From positions 2,827,501 to 2,891,500 of the forward strand of contig NZ_RCWN01000001.1 of assembly GCF_003668555.1 (NCBI RefSeq): a DNA stretch of 64,000 nt. Direction: 5' to 3'. Origin of the DNA: Notoacmeibacter ruber (GTDB lineage: Bacteria; Pseudomonadota; Alphaproteobacteria; Rhizobiales; Rhizobiaceae). This document shows positions 17,535 through 26,302 of this stretch, in pieces (position 1 is the first letter of the stretch; each line of letters starts with the position of its first letter). The notes beneath the pieces were generated by a model that ran no database searches, was not told where the DNA came from, and saw nothing but the letters and a program-made list of their open reading frames with translations. The position numbers and the translations under genes are program-made.

Positions 17535-17846
17535 TCATTCATCTGACCCCGTCGACCCACCTTCGCCGCCAGCGGGCCGGCCGGCATTGGAGAGCATGGC
17601 GCCGGTTCTGTCTGCGGGCACAGGCGGCTCGTCCGCCAGCAGACGGGCTTCCGAGGGTAGAAGGATCGCCACACCGCCGCGGACCGGATAGGCAAGACCT
17701 GCGGACGGGGATACCAGTTCGCTCGCCTTTCTGTCGTAATGAAGCGGCGCCTTGGTCAGAGGGCAAACAAGAAGTTCCAGCATCGCCGGATCCGGCTTTT
17801 CCTGGCCGTGCGCCGGGCGTTGCTCTGTCTGGGCCTCTCCGCTCAT
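17535..17846 (-). CDS. Trm112-like protein
   Basis: A 103-residue protein whose core [19 protein letters not shown] ... [20 protein letters not shown] matches the Trm112/YcaR fold. Bacterial relatives are about 60 residues. This one has a polar N-terminal extension and a Gly/Ser/Glu-rich C-terminal tail of about 35 residues. In eukaryotes Trm112 activates methyltransferases; the bacterial role is less clear. Only one Cys of the zinc site is present (CPLTK), so metal binding is doubtful. The start at 17846 sits 31 bp after the LON-domain gene. Confidence 0.85.
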   Translation of the reverse strand: MSGEAQTEQRPAHGQEKPDPAMLELLVCPLTKAPLHYDRKASELVSPSAGLAYPVRGGVAILLPSEARLLADEPPVPADRTGAMLSNAGRPAGGEGGSTGSDE

Positions 17847-17877
17847 CTCATTCTCACAAGGGTTGGTGCAGGTCCTG

Positions 17878-18552
17878 TCATTGCAGTTTGCTGCTTCCCG
17901 ATCCTTCCGGCACCTTGGCGAGCAGCAGTTCCGTGATTGCCACAAGCGTATCGGCACGGCTTTTCAGATCCGGAGCCTCCAGAAGCGCCTGCTTTTCGGC
18001 AGGGCCGTAAGGCGACATCATGGAAAGGACATTGACGAGAGTCTGAGTGCTGGCCTGTTCCACGCTCCGCCAGTCGACCTCCATCTCATTGGCTTCGACG
18101 AACGCCTGAAAAGCAGAGATCAGCGCTTCGCGATCCACTTCGCTCCGGTCATCGTCCTTCAGATCGCCCGCGAACGGGGTCACATGCGCCATGCGATAGG
18201 GACGGCTTGGTCGAGAAACTTCTTCTCCGAGTCGAAACCGGCACACGCCATTGAGGGTGATCAGATAACGACCATCACCACTTTCAGCAAAAGAGATGAT
18301 CCGCCCCAGACAACCGACCGTCGTCAGATGCGGCTCTCCATCCGCTCTCCGACTGTCATCCAGAGCCGGCTGAATCATGCCGATCAACCGATCTCCGGCC
18401 ATGGCAGCCTCGATCATCTCGAGATAGCGTGGTTCGAAAATATTGAGGGGCATGCGGCCACCCGGCAGAAGAAGGGCTCCCGTCAGCGGAAAGACAGGCA
18501 CGATCTCCGGTAGATCGCCTGCACTGTGATACGTCCTGTTGCCCGCCTGCAT
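17878..18552 (-). CDS. LON peptidase substrate-binding domain protein
   Basis: A 224-residue stand-alone LON N-terminal-like domain (PUA-like), without AAA+ or protease parts. The signature [20 protein letters not shown] then [20 protein letters not shown] is clear, with [19 protein letters not shown] mid-domain and a helical C-terminal half. Such proteins are common in alphaproteobacteria; their role is unknown, perhaps substrate recognition or adaptor activity in proteolysis. GGGAG upstream supports the start at 18552 over a longer frame to 18714. It is followed within 31 bp by the Trm112-like gene, in one operon. Confidence 0.9.
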   Translation of the reverse strand: MQAGNRTYHSAGDLPEIVPVFPLTGALLLPGGRMPLNIFEPRYLEMIEAAMAGDRLIGMIQPALDDSRRADGEPHLTTVGCLGRIISFAESGDGRYLITLNGVCRFRLGEEVSRPSRPYRMAHVTPFAGDLKDDDRSEVDREALISAFQAFVEANEMEVDWRSVEQASTQTLVNVLSMMSPYGPAEKQALLEAPDLKSRADTLVAITELLLAKVPEGSGSSKLQ

Positions 18553-18647
18553 CTGATCGTTGCTCCCTGAGTCGGGCCGCAGAACGGCCCAGACCATGCA
18601 TCTGGCGCAGATGGTGTTCTTCTCAACCGCCGAAGAAAAACGGCTCC

Positions 18648-19577
18648 TCAGGCGAAGAGCAGAGAGGAGAGCTTGCGGCGCGCCTTTGCCACCGCCGGCT
18701 CCTTGGGACCCCAAGCTTCGAAGAAGGTCAGCAGCTGCGTTCTGGCCTCGCCGTCACGCCAATCGCGGTCGCGCCGAATGATCTCCAGCAGATGGTCCGC
18801 CGCTTCCATTCGATTGCCACGGGCATTTTCGATCGCCGCAAGGTCACAGCGGGCCTGGTGATCATCAGGATTTGTTTCGAGCCGTCTGAAGAGAGCGTCC
18901 GGATCACCGAGCGCCGCGACCTCCTCTTCCAGCGCGATCCGCTTCTTCAGCATCGCCAGGCCCTCCAGGTCCGAATCATCGGGGAGGTCGGCGATCATCG
19001 CGGTCGCCTGCTCTTTCTCGCCGGCATCCCAGAGAAGGCCTGCAAGCGCCACGCGCGCTTCGCCATGCTCCGGCACACGCTGCAGGATCGCGGCGTAGAC
19101 CTGCATGGCGCGTTCGTTCTCACCGCTGTTTTCCGCTTCGCGCGCCATTTCCATGGCCTGCTCGACCGGATCGGCAGGAGCGCCTTCGCCCTTTGGCAAG
19201 CGATCGACGAAAGCCTTGATCTCGCTCTCCGGCAGCGCTCCCATGAAACCGTCCACGGGTCGACCGCCGACAAAGGCAAAAACGGCCGGGATGGACTGAA
19301 CGCCGAGCTGACCGGCAATGGCGGGATGCTCGTCAATATTCATCTTGACGAGACGGATCGCGCCCTTGGATTCGCGGACCACTTTTTCCAGCAACGGTCC
19401 AAGCTGGCGGCACGGACCGCACCATGGCGCCCAGAAGTCGACCAGAACCGGTACCTCTTTCGACGGCTCGATCACATCCTGCGCGAAACTGGCGGTGGTC
19501 GTATCGACGATCTGATTGTCGCCGGCCCCGGTATTTTCGCCCCCGGAAAGGTCCAGAAATCCGTTACCCGTGCTCAT
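18648..19577 (-). CDS. cnoX: CnoX/YbbN-like thioredoxin with TPR domain
   Basis: A 309-residue chaperedoxin-like protein. Residues of about 20-125 form a thioredoxin domain with the active-site WCGPC (FWAPWCGPCRQLGP). The remainder is a helical TPR-type region (PVEQAMEMAREAENSGENER onward). E. coli CnoX (YbbN) has this architecture and protects folding clients from oxidation, handing them to GroEL. Here both active-site Cys are present, unlike E. coli CnoX, whose motif is SxxC, so it may be a redox-active version. It lies 36 bp downstream of the editing-domain gene. Confidence 0.92.
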   Translation of the reverse strand: MSTGNGFLDLSGGENTGAGDNQIVDTTTASFAQDVIEPSKEVPVLVDFWAPWCGPCRQLGPLLEKVVRESKGAIRLVKMNIDEHPAIAGQLGVQSIPAVFAFVGGRPVDGFMGALPESEIKAFVDRLPKGEGAPADPVEQAMEMAREAENSGENERAMQVYAAILQRVPEHGEARVALAGLLWDAGEKEQATAMIADLPDDSDLEGLAMLKKRIALEEEVAALGDPDALFRRLETNPDDHQARCDLAAIENARGNRMEAADHLLEIIRRDRDWRDGEARTQLLTFFEAWGPKEPAVAKARRKLSSLLFA

Positions 19578-19613
19578 TGTCTGCTCCGACTGCCTGTCGT
19601 GAAATTCCTCACC

Positions 19614-20147
19614 CTATAGAGGGTCGGAAGCATCGATATTCAAGATGAGTGGATCATGGCCGGCAGACTTCATGAAGCTCAGAAGATCGTCCGGTTTGAG
19701 GGTGGTTGTGGCTTCGTTGGTCAGCGGATGGCAATGAACCACCTCGCCCGCCATCAGCGACGCATCGATGATGAAGGTGATCCGTTCGGGATCGGCGTTC
19801 ATCGCAGCCAGGGCCGTAACGGAACCAGGCGCAACGCCCAACAGCTCGTCCATCATCTCGGCGGAGCCGAACGAGACCCGGCCCTGCGCGCCGATGAGGC
19901 GGTGGAGCCCCTTCAGATCCACCTCCGCCGCGTCCGGAACGGTGACGAGGAAATAGCGGCTCTTCTTGTCTTTCAGGAAGAGGTTCTTGGTGTGACCCGG
20001 CGCGTCGCCCCGGTCCTGCCGGCTGTCATCCACGGTGAAGTGCGGTCGGTGCCAGTGCGTCTCCGCAGCGATACCGAGAGCGGCCAGCCGGTCCAAAAGA
20101 GGCGCGGCGCGCTTACGGGCTTCAGGCGTCGGCTCGATCATGCTCAT
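19614..20147 (-). CDS. YbaK/prolyl-tRNA synthetase-associated editing domain protein (PrdX-like)
   Basis: A 177-residue free-standing editing domain of the YbaK/ProX family, homologous to the insertion domain of bacterial ProRS. Relatives hydrolyse mischarged Ala- or Cys-tRNA(Pro) in trans. Family features are GDAPGHTKNLFLKDKKSRYF with the conserved Lys, DLKGLHRLIGAQ, LLGVAPGSVTAL and the C-terminal HCHPLTNEATTTL. The Met at 20147 was chosen (MSMIEPTPEA). Compact alphaproteobacterial ProRS lacks the insertion, which explains a separate protein. It is the first gene of the 17-20 kb minus-strand run. Confidence 0.92.
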   Translation of the reverse strand: MSMIEPTPEARKRAAPLLDRLAALGIAAETHWHRPHFTVDDSRQDRGDAPGHTKNLFLKDKKSRYFLVTVPDAAEVDLKGLHRLIGAQGRVSFGSAEMMDELLGVAPGSVTALAAMNADPERITFIIDASLMAGEVVHCHPLTNEATTTLKPDDLLSFMKSAGHDPLILNIDASDPL

Positions 20148-20343
20148 GGTAGTCCTTGCGCGATGTCTTATAGGAATGCCGAAACCCGCATCGCCCGGGC
20201 GCATCCCGCGGTCAAGCGGAAGTAGCGTTGCCGGCCGGCTTTCGTCTTCAAATTATTTCACTGAAATTTTCCTGTTGCATTTGCACGGCGCTTCGGCGAT
20301 ATAGCGCCCGTTCACGCCATCGAGATGGCGCGAAAGGTGATGA

Positions 20344-20418
20344 GCGGGTGTAGCTCAGGGGTAGAGCACAACCTTGCCAAGGTTGGGGTCGAGCGTTCGA
20401 ATCGCTTCACCCGCTCCA
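20344..20418 (+). tRNA. tRNA-Gly(GCC)
   Basis: Cloverleaf with acceptor GCGGGTG/CACCCGC, D-loop AGCTCAGGGGTAGAGC, anticodon arm ACCTTGCCAAGGT with anticodon GCC, T-arm GGTTCGAATC-type stem-loop (GAGCGTTCGAATCGCTT) and an encoded CCA (20416-20418). A short intergenic gap and a strong terminator follow. Confidence 0.97.
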
Positions 20419-20435
20419 TTTTTCCGAACCAACGC

Positions 20436-20463
20436 AAAGCCGCGGGAAACCGCGGCTTTTGTC
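20436..20463 (+). terminator. Rho-independent terminator after tRNA-Gly
   Basis: Perfect 10-bp stem AAAGCCGCGG / CCGCGGCTTT with GAAA loop, followed by TTTTGTC. Confidence 0.9.
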
Positions 20464-20774
20464 GTTTCTGGACCCTCGATGATCGGTTTCACTTCATCGA
20501 GGCGGGGGCATGAATCAGGACGAAACTCCCTGCTGGCGAGCGGTCTGGAATCGGATAGATCGTTGATCCGATTCCACTTTCTGAAGGCGCAACGTTCATG
20601 ACGTCATAGACGCTGCGTTCACTCCTTCGGGTCTGTCATCCCACGTTGCAGTGCCGTATGGCTCTTTTTTTACGACTCCGAAGGGGCTAAAGCTGCTGCT
20701 TCGACGCATTTTTTTCGCCTCACAGGTCCTGGACATCCGCCGGAAGCGCGGCAGAGGCAATAGGGACAAAAGCC
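20464..20774. other. 311-bp non-coding region upstream of the RND operon
   Basis: No gene is supported here. The region holds an 11-bp inverted repeat (20546-20576), a 10-bp palindrome ATGACGTCAT (20598-20607), and a T-rich tract (ctcttttttta, near 20660), which may be promoter elements. An efflux operon without its own neighbouring regulator would be expected to carry operators here. Confidence 0.6.
20546..20576. promoter_or_regulatory. Inverted repeat, possible operator
   Basis: TGGAATCGGAT, 9-nt spacer, ATCCGATTCCA: a perfect 11-bp inverted repeat about 200 bp upstream of the RND adaptor start. TetR-, GntR- or repeat-element origins are all possible; the GGAATCG half resembles short palindromic repeats common in rhizobia. 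No direct evidence of function. Confidence 0.5.
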
Positions 20775-21986
20775 ATGATCGGCAATTTTCGGATCGGCTC
20801 TCTCGTGGCCGTCTTGACCATTTTTACGCCCCTCTCCTTCGCAATCGCACAAAGTGAAGGCGCGCCCCCCAAAGCGGTCACGGTACGTACGCTGCAGCCG
20901 CAGACTGTCGCTCTCACCGTCACCCTTCCTGGCCGTGTACGCCCCTCCGCGCAGGCGGAAGTGCGTCCGCAGGTCAACGGCATCGTTACCGAGCGCCTCT
21001 TCGACGAAGGCTCCCAGGTTTCGGTCGGCGACGTTCTCTATCGGGTCGATCCGGCAACATACGAGGCCGCAGTGGCGCAGGCCCGCGCCAATGTTAGCCA
21101 GGCCGAAGCACAGCTGGGTGCTGCAAAGCGCGAAGCAGATCGCATTTCGACATTAAGCGAGCGCGGTATCAGCAGTACCGCTAACGAGGACGAGGCCGTA
21201 TCGGCGCGCGATGCCGCCACAGCCGCTTTGGAACTGGCAACCTCGCAGCTGCAATCGGCCGAATTGGAATTGGACCGCACCGAAATTCGCGCACGCCTTT
21301 CCGGCCAGATCGGCTTTTCACAGACCAGTGCCGGCGCGCTCGTGACCGCCAGCCAGGCCGAGCCGATGGCCGTCATCCGTGCCATCGATCCGATCTATGT
21401 CGATGTAACGCAATCCGCGGCGGAACTTCTGGAATGGCGTCGGCGGCGCATGGGTGAAGCGGAGATGCGGCCAAGCGAGGTGAAACTGGTCCTTGCCGAC
21501 GGCTCAACCTTCGATCAGACGGGCCAGTTGACTGCGGCCGAGCCGCATGTCGACGAGGTGACCGGCGTGGTCAGCTTGCGTGTCGAATTCGAAAATCCCG
21601 ACAAGCTGCTGCTTCCCGGCATGTATGTTCAGGTCGAAATGCCCACTGGCAATGTCGATGACGTGTTTCTCGCGCCGCAGGAAGCTGTTCTTCGGGACCG
21701 GCGCGGCAATCCGAGCGCTCTTGTCGTCAATGCCGACAATGTCGTGGAAGAGCGCGCTTTGACGATTATTCGCGATCGTGGCTCCGACTGGATTGTCGAA
21801 GATGGACTGAAACCCGGCGATCGCATCATCGTGGCCGGCGGCCAGAGCGTCGCGGCCGGCGCCACGGTAACGCCGGAGGAAGAAAGTCGGGAGAAGGCAG
21901 AAGAAGCGCCGGAAGCAAAAGCTGAAGGTAAAGGTGAAAAGAGCAATGATACCGAGCCAGCACCAGCGGCTGGCAGCGAGGGTTAG
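20775..21986 (+). CDS. RND efflux periplasmic adaptor (membrane fusion protein)
   Basis: A 403-residue HlyD/AcrA-type adaptor linking the inner-membrane pump to an outer-membrane channel. It has a signal peptide (about 1-25, LTIFTPLSFAIAQ), lipoyl half-motif PGRVRPSAQAEVRPQVNGIV, then an alpha-hairpin coiled coil (about residues 90-155, AQARANVSQAEAQLGAAKRE). A beta-barrel and membrane-proximal region follow, up to KPGDRIIVAGGQSVAAGATV. It ends in an unusual Glu/Lys/Ala-rich tail of about 35 residues. No lipobox Cys is seen, so anchoring may be through the signal peptide. The pump gene starts 3 bp after its stop. Confidence 0.95.
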   Translation: MIGNFRIGSLVAVLTIFTPLSFAIAQSEGAPPKAVTVRTLQPQTVALTVTLPGRVRPSAQAEVRPQVNGIVTERLFDEGSQVSVGDVLYRVDPATYEAAVAQARANVSQAEAQLGAAKREADRISTLSERGISSTANEDEAVSARDAATAALELATSQLQSAELELDRTEIRARLSGQIGFSQTSAGALVTASQAEPMAVIRAIDPIYVDVTQSAAELLEWRRRRMGEAEMRPSEVKLVLADGSTFDQTGQLTAAEPHVDEVTGVVSLRVEFENPDKLLLPGMYVQVEMPTGNVDDVFLAPQEAVLRDRRGNPSALVVNADNVVEERALTIIRDRGSDWIVEDGLKPGDRIIVAGGQSVAAGATVTPEEESREKAEEAPEAKAEGKGEKSNDTEPAPAAGSEG

Positions 21987-21989
21987 AAC

Positions 21990-24900
21990 GTGTCGCGTTT
22001 TTTCATTGACCGTCCGGTTTTCGCCTGGGTCATCTCCATTCTCATCATGGGTGTCGGCGTCCTGTCGATATTTACCCTTCCGATCGCCCAGTATCCCCAG
22101 ATCGCGCCACCCACGGTCTCGGTCAGCGCAAGCTATCCGGGCGCATCCGCCCAAACCGTCGCCAATACCGTCACCCAGGTCCTGGAGCAGCAGCTGACGG
22201 GTCTCGACGGAATGCGCTACTTCTCGTCGACCTCGTCGTCGGCGGGCACAGCCTCGATCACTCTGACGTTCGAGACAGGCACTGACCCCGACATCGCTCA
22301 GGTGCAGGTGCAAAACAAGATCAGTCAGGCATCCGCGCTCCTGCCCGATACCGTCCAGCGCCAGGGCGTGACAGTCCAGAAATCGTCATCCGGCTTCCTG
22401 CAGGTGATCGGTCTGATTTCCCCATCCGGCAAATACGACCAGTCGGACCTCGCCGACTATCTCGACACCAATATGGTCGACGAAATCAGCCGTATCGACG
22501 GTGTCGGCAACGTCCAAGTCTTCGGCTCGCCCTACGCGATGCGCATATGGCTCGACCCGGCCAAGCTCGCTTCGTTTGAACTGACGCCAAGCGACGTGGT
22601 CGCCGCGGTCCGTGAAGAGAACGCCCAGATTTCCGCCGGAGCTTTCGGAACGCGCCCGACCGTCGCCGATCAGGAACTGACGGCCACGATCACGGCGCAA
22701 TCGCTTCTGTCCACGCCTGAAGATTTTCGCCAGATTGTTTTGCGTGCCCAGACAGATGGCGGGTTGGTGCTTCTCGGCGATGTGGCGGAAGTCGAGATCG
22801 GTGCGGAAGGCTATAATTTCGAATCGCGTTACAATGGCGCGCCGGCGGCCGGCATGGCGATCAGTCTGGCGACCGGAGCCAATGCGCTCGACACCGCCTC
22901 CGCCGTTGAAGAGCGGATTGAGGAGTTCGCCGCCCAGTTTCCAGAGGGCATGGAATATGTCGTGCCCTACGACACCACGCCGTTCGTTGAGATTTCGATC
23001 GAGGAAGTGGTCAAGACGCTCGGCGAAGCGATTGTTCTCGTCTTCCTCGTCATGCTGCTTTTCCTTCAGAACATTCGCGCGACGATCATTCCGACCCTCG
23101 CCGTTCCGGTGGTTCTGCTCGGCACGTTCGGAATCCTGGCCGCCAGCGGCTTCACCATCAACACGCTCACCATGCTCGCCATGGTGCTGGCCATCGGCCT
23201 CCTTGTCGACGACGCCATCGTCGTCGTCGAGAATGTCGAACGCGTGATGGAGGAAGACGGCCTCGACCCGAGGGAAGCGACACGAAAGTCCATGGGCCAG
23301 ATCACCGGCGCCCTGATCGGTATCGCCATGGTGCTCTCCGCCGTTTTCGTGCCCGTCGCGTTTTTTGGCGGATCCACCGGTGTGATCTATCGTCAGTTCG
23401 CTGTGACCATCGTTTCCGCCATGGCGCTATCGGTGGTCGTGGCGTTGACCCTGACGCCGGCGCTCTGCGCGACACTTCTGAAGAACACCGGCCATGCCAA
23501 GTCCCACGGCCCGTTCGGGATTTTTAACCGGGGTTTCGACAAGCTTCTTGGCGGCTATGGCAGCACCATTGGATGGACCATCCGCCGACCGCTGCGTATC
23601 GGGCTGATCTATCTGGCCCTGGCGGCCGCGATGGCGTTTCTCTTTCTGCGGACGCCGACCGGCTTTCTTCCCGATGAAGACCAGGGCATCATGTTCACCA
23701 TCATCCAGGGCCCCACGGGAACAACGATCGACCGTACGATCGACGTGCTGGAACAGGTCGAGAATTATTATCTCGAACAGGAATCCGAGATCGTGGATTC
23801 CGTCTTCGGTGTCGCCGGTTTCGGCTTTGCCGGTCAGGGACAGAATCTCGCACTCGCCTTCGTCCGCCTGAAGGATTGGGAAGAGCGGCCTGAGCCGCAG
23901 CAGAGCGCGCAGGCCCTTGCCGGTCGTGCATTCGGCGCATTCGCCCCGATTCGCGGCGCCGCGGTCTATCCCGTGGTGCCGCCGGCGGTCACAGAACTCG
24001 GCAACGTCGCCGGTTTCGACTTCTATCTGCAGGCCCGCGCCGGCCAATCCTATGATGCCTTGCGCGATGCGCGCAATCAGCTGCTTGGCATGGCCGCGCA
24101 AAGCGATCTGATCGCGTCTGCCCGTCCGAACGGACTGGAAAGCGCTGCGCAGTTCAATATCGATATCGACTGGCGCAAGGCCGGCGCCATGGGCGTTTCG
24201 GCGACCGATGTCAGTACGTTGCTCTCAATTGCCTGGGCCGGCTCCTACGTCAACGACTTTGTCGACCGAGGCCAGATCAAGCGAGTCTATGTTCAGGGCC
24301 AGGCTGATGCCCGGACAACGCCGTCCGATCTCAGTCGGTGGCGGGTGCGAAACGATACGGGCGGTCTCGTTCCGTTTGCCAATTTTGCCGAAGGCAACTG
24401 GTCACAGGCGGCGCAGGGGATCTACCGCTATAATGGTGTTCCGGCCATGCAGCTTCAGGGCTCGCCGGCGCCGGGTGTCTCCACGGGTGAGGCGATGGCG
24501 GAGATGGAACGTCTCGTCTCGCAGTTGCCGGAAGGCTTCACGCTGGAATGGACAGGCCTGTCCCTCGAAGAGCGACAGTCCGGCAATCAGGCGCCGCTTC
24601 TCTACGGTTTGGCGCTTGCCGCCGTGTTCCTGTCGCTTGCGGCCCTTTATGAAAGCTGGACCATCCCGTTTGCCGTCATGCTGGCCATGCCGATCGGTAT
24701 TTTCGGGTCGCTGGTTGGAGCATGGCTGGGCAATTTCCAGAATGGCGTCTTCTTCCAGGTCGGACTGCTTACGGTTATCGGCTTGACGGGCAAGAACGCC
24801 ATCCTGATCGTCGAATTCGCGCGTGACAGGATGATGACCGGAGAACCGTTGCTGGAGGCCGTGACGGAGGCGGCGCGTCAGCGTTTCCGTCCGATCGTCA

Positions 24901-25139
24901 TGACATCGATGGCGTTCTCCCTCGGCGTGCTACCGCTCGTGCTTGGCACGGGTGCCGGCGCGGGAGGCCGTAATGCCATCGGTGCGGGCGTTCTCGGCGG
25001 AACGATCTCCGCAACGATCCTCGGCGTGCTCTTCGTGCCGCTGTTTTTCACGATCATCATGCGCATCTTCGGACGAAAGACGCTGCGGCGTGTCGCGAAA
25101 AACAAGGAAGCTACTGAGACGGTGCAGCCGGCGGAATAG
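21990..25139 (+). CDS. RND efflux pump, AcrB/HAE1 type
   Basis: A 1049-residue proton-driven multidrug exporter of the hydrophobe/amphiphile efflux-1 group, normal length. The start is GTG (MSRFFIDRPVFAWVISILIM). The twelve-helix plan is present, with helices after about residues 10, 340-500, 540 and 870-1030. The proton relay Asp pair sits in helix 4 (IGLLVDDAIVVVENVER), and the second half has the matching GLTGKNAILIVEFA. It forms a tripartite pump with the adjacent adaptor. No TolC/OprM-type gene is in the window, so a shared outer-membrane channel is likely. A GC-rich hairpin ends the unit before holA. Confidence 0.97.
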   Translation: MSRFFIDRPVFAWVISILIMGVGVLSIFTLPIAQYPQIAPPTVSVSASYPGASAQTVANTVTQVLEQQLTGLDGMRYFSSTSSSAGTASITLTFETGTDPDIAQVQVQNKISQASALLPDTVQRQGVTVQKSSSGFLQVIGLISPSGKYDQSDLADYLDTNMVDEISRIDGVGNVQVFGSPYAMRIWLDPAKLASFELTPSDVVAAVREENAQISAGAFGTRPTVADQELTATITAQSLLSTPEDFRQIVLRAQTDGGLVLLGDVAEVEIGAEGYNFESRYNGAPAAGMAISLATGANALDTASAVEERIEEFAAQFPEGMEYVVPYDTTPFVEISIEEVVKTLGEAIVLVFLVMLLFLQNIRATIIPTLAVPVVLLGTFGILAASGFTINTLTMLAMVLAIGLLVDDAIVVVENVERVMEEDGLDPREATRKSMGQITGALIGIAMVLSAVFVPVAFFGGSTGVIYRQFAVTIVSAMALSVVVALTLTPALCATLLKNTGHAKSHGPFGIFNRGFDKLLGGYGSTIGWTIRRPLRIGLIYLALAAAMAFLFLRTPTGFLPDEDQGIMFTIIQGPTGTTIDRTIDVLEQVENYYLEQESEIVDSVFGVAGFGFAGQGQNLALAFVRLKDWEERPEPQQSAQALAGRAFGAFAPIRGAAVYPVVPPAVTELGNVAGFDFYLQARAGQSYDALRDARNQLLGMAAQSDLIASARPNGLESAAQFNIDIDWRKAGAMGVSATDVSTLLSIAWAGSYVNDFVDRGQIKRVYVQGQADARTTPSDLSRWRVRNDTGGLVPFANFAEGNWSQAAQGIYRYNGVPAMQLQGSPAPGVSTGEAMAEMERLVSQLPEGFTLEWTGLSLEERQSGNQAPLLYGLALAAVFLSLAALYESWTIPFAVMLAMPIGIFGSLVGAWLGNFQNGVFFQVGLLTVIGLTGKNAILIVEFARDRMMTGEPLLEAVTEAARQRFRPIVMTSMAFSLGVLPLVLGTGAGAGGRNAIGAGVLGGTISATILGVLFVPLFFTIIMRIFGRKTLRRVAKNKEATETVQPAE

Positions 25140-25161
25140 CGTTCTGCGCCTGAGCTCTTGC

Positions 25162-25188
25162 CGCCTGCCGCCTCGTCGGCGGCAGGCG
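25162..25188 (+). terminator. Strong GC hairpin after the RND pump
   Basis: Perfect 11-bp stem CGCCTGCCGCC / GGCGGCAGGCG with TCGTC loop, starting 23 bp past the stop. There is no T run, so it may be a Rho-assisted or processing hairpin rather than a classical terminator. Confidence 0.5.
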
Positions 25189-25241
25189 CAGCCATTGCGC
25201 GGCTTCTACTTCTCTGCTCCCACAAGCCATGCTAGGGCCCG

Positions 25242-26294
25242 ATGATGGCCGCACGCAAAGCTCACGAAGTCGACGCATGGATCGATCGCCCGGACCCCCG
25301 CATCCGAACGGTCCTCGTCTACGGCCCCGACCGCGGCCTGGTCTCGGAGCGCGCCCGCCGCTTCGCACAGCAAACCGGGCTGGACCTGCATGACCCCTTC
25401 GCGGTTATTCGTCTGGAAGGTGCGGAGGTCGACGCCGATCCAGCTCGGCTCGCCGACGAGGCACGAACGTTCTCGATGTTCGGCGGCGAACGGCTGATCT
25501 GGGTGCGCAATACGGGCGGCTCGAAGGGGCTTCTGAACGTGGTCAGCGATCTTCTGGCCGAGCCACCATCCGACGCCCGAATTTTGCTCGAAGCCGGCGA
25601 CCTCAAACGAGCGGCGGGCAATCTGCGCGGCCTTTGCGAGAAGGCCGAGACCGCAATGGCCCTGCCCTGTTATGCCGACAAGGCGCGCGATCTGGAACGG
25701 CTGATCGAAGACATTCTGGGCGGCGCGGGACTGACCGTACAGACGGAGGCCAAGAGCCTTTTGGTCAATGCGCTCGGCGGCGACCGCCTCGCCTCCCGAG
25801 GCGAACTCGAAAAGCTCGCCCTTTATGCCGACGGCCGCGCCGAGGTCACCGACGAGGACGTGATTGCGAGCATTGGCGACGTCGCCGCACTGTCGGCCGA
25901 TTCGCTGGCGGATGCCGCGTTGACCGGCAATCTCGTCATGCTGGACCGTGAATTGGGGCGACTTGTCCAGGCGGGTACCGATGTCAACGCCGTCCTCGCC
26001 ACGCTCATTCGCGCGATCGGACAATTGCACGATCTGCGATTGATGATGGAGAGCCGCGACCTCTCAGCCGCAAGCGCCGTTCAGCAAGCACGCCCGCCCG
26101 TCTTCTTCACCCGCCGCAATGCCGTGACAGAAGCTCTGAAGGCTTGGACTAGCGAGCGGATCGCCGCAGCGGAAGAGCGCATCCACGAGACGGTTCTGGC
26201 GGTCCGCCGAAGCGGCAGGCTCGAGGTGGAGACCTTGCGCCATACCCTCCTCGCCATCGCTATCGAAGCCAGACGGCACGGCCGGACCGGATAA
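25242..26294 (+). CDS. holA: DNA polymerase III subunit delta
   Basis: Clamp-loader delta subunit, 350 residues. It opens the beta sliding clamp in the DnaX complex. The N-terminal segment MMAARKAHEVDAWIDRPDPR then VLVYGPDRGLVSERARRFA is the typical alphaproteobacterial HolA start. The RGL loop and downstream AAA-like fold (LEAGDLKRAAGNLRGLCEKA) and C-terminal collar helices follow. There is no Walker A, as expected for delta. It ends 8 bp from the convergent parB. Two adjacent ATGs (25242, 25245) are possible starts. Confidence 0.95.
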   Translation: MMAARKAHEVDAWIDRPDPRIRTVLVYGPDRGLVSERARRFAQQTGLDLHDPFAVIRLEGAEVDADPARLADEARTFSMFGGERLIWVRNTGGSKGLLNVVSDLLAEPPSDARILLEAGDLKRAAGNLRGLCEKAETAMALPCYADKARDLERLIEDILGGAGLTVQTEAKSLLVNALGGDRLASRGELEKLALYADGRAEVTDEDVIASIGDVAALSADSLADAALTGNLVMLDRELGRLVQAGTDVNAVLATLIRAIGQLHDLRLMMESRDLSAASAVQQARPPVFFTRRNAVTEALKAWTSERIAAAEERIHETVLAVRRSGRLEVETLRHTLLAIAIEARRHGRTG

Positions 26295-26302
26295 AAACGG
26301 CT

